Shown here: in pieces, positions 63,541-64,000 of the stretch | Position numbering within the stretch: position 1 is the stretch's first letter | Layout: every line of letters starts with the position of its first letter | Assembly: GCA_013400975.1 (NCBI GenBank) | Contig: WBMZ01003024.1 | Span: 230,171-294,170, forward strand | Length of the DNA: 64,000 nucleotides | Origin: Atrichornis clamosus | Taxonomy: Eukaryota > Chordata > Aves > Passeriformes > Menuridae | Reading direction: 5' to 3' | Made by a program: the position numbers and the translations under genes | Notes under the pieces: generated by a model | The model's input: the letters and a program-made list of their open reading frames with translations, nothing else | Database searches by the model: none | What the model was told of the DNA's origin: nothing

Positions 63541-63562
63541 GCAAAGCAAAGCAAAGCAAAGC
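63541..63562. repeat. GCAAA pentanucleotide repeat
   Basis: Four GCAAA units and a degenerate fifth, preceded by related GCGAAGCACA sequence, about 75 bp right of the CRE pair. Confidence 0.85.
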
Positions 63563-63809
63563 GAAAAAACCAAACAGGTCTTGTCCCCCCTGCACCCCAA
63601 AACTGCCCCGCCGGCTCTTGACAGTGGCCCCGAGAGTCTCAGGGGGTCAGACAGCCTAGTCCTGCCTGGCATCCGTGATCAAAAGCCACCTCCCCACGGC
63701 ACAGATCCATGTGTAGGCACGCGCGGGGCGACAGATGCAATCAATAACTTTCTCATCGGGGGCACAACTTTGAGTCATCAAATCCGGTCCTTGTCACTGC
63801 CTTAATTAG

Positions 63810-63828
63810 AAAAGAAAAAAAAAAAAAA
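63810..63828. repeat. A-rich tract at the right edge of the CpG domain
   Basis: AAAAG followed by fourteen A residues. Confidence 0.85.
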
Positions 63829-63981
63829 CCGACAAGGCTTCCTGGGGAGGCTCCAAGGCGAGGAGAGGCAGCTGCTGCCTTCGAGCAGGGCGAAGGAAGC
63901 TGGAGCAGCCTCGCCAGCCCTCTCCCCTGGTCAACAGACTGACGTGGTTACAAACCATAGCAAACATTTTATTTACAGGAG

Positions 63982-64000
63982 TTATATATATATATATATA
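63982..64000. repeat. TA microsatellite, cut by the window end
   Basis: Alternating TA runs to the last base. Its true length is unknown. Confidence 0.9.

Larger units (their letters stand above)
54990..63930. other. Multi-kilobase GC- and CpG-rich domain without coding exons
   Basis: Across about 9 kb, CpG dinucleotides are frequent and the sequence alternates between dense CpG cores and short A+T-rich islands with TAAT words. Frames of up to 203 codons are open in several registers and on both strands at once (for example 58596-59247), which is what low stop-codon frequency gives. None shows a homeodomain, zinc finger, bHLH or other recognisable domain. Broad CpG domains of this kind are typical around vertebrate developmental regulators. 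I infer that such a gene lies nearby, probably beyond 64 kb, but cannot name it. Untranslated exons or a divergent non-coding RNA could lie inside. Confidence 0.75.

Noticed and set aside
62994..63554. Minus-strand frame of 186 codons
   Set aside because: It spans a CpG core containing the CRE pair, has low-complexity Arg/Gly/Pro composition, and has no recognisable domain.

Overview
The window looks like bird genomic DNA. The recognisable interspersed repeats are four 3'-end fragments of CR1 LINEs with the bird-type tail (TTCCAACCCAAACCAT followed by ATTCTATGAT). Two degraded palindromic MITE-like copies of a type I associate with sauropsid genomes are also present. I see no mammalian SINEs, no retroviral elements and very little repeat overall. 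I cannot name the species, chromosome or gene.

No protein-coding gene, tRNA or rRNA can be supported. The reading frames reach about 200 codons but have no recognisable domain and no coherent splice structure. They are about as long as chance allows in 64 kb, especially in the GC-rich part where stop codons are rare.

Layout: bases 1 to about 54.9 kb are A+T-rich, repeat-poor intergenic or intronic DNA with low-complexity tracts, the CR1 fragments, the two MITE-like copies, a 49-bp tandem duplication, a strong short hairpin and a long polypyrimidine tract. From about 55 kb to 63.9 kb the base composition changes to a GC- and CpG-rich domain with several dense CpG cores, separated by A+T-rich islands rich in TAAT cores. 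Near its right end is a pair of perfect cAMP-response elements next to GC boxes. This layout (a non-coding desert next to a multi-kilobase CpG domain) is typical of the flank of a developmental regulator, whose coding exons would lie outside the window. That is inference.

The most notable structure is a set of local paralogous non-coding sequences. A roughly 620-bp element at 42195-42819 (copy A) is repeated at 56753-57370 (copy B) in the same orientation, about 90% identical over its last 130 bp. A gap-free 93-bp element at 53216-53308 (copy C, 79 of 93 bases identical) is repeated at 57375-57467, four bases after the end of copy B. Two sequences 10.4 kb apart in the desert are therefore fused in the CpG domain. 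The junctions do not look like GT-AG splicing. The likeliest reading is an ancient local duplication of regulatory or non-coding-RNA sequence, or an exapted old repeat family.
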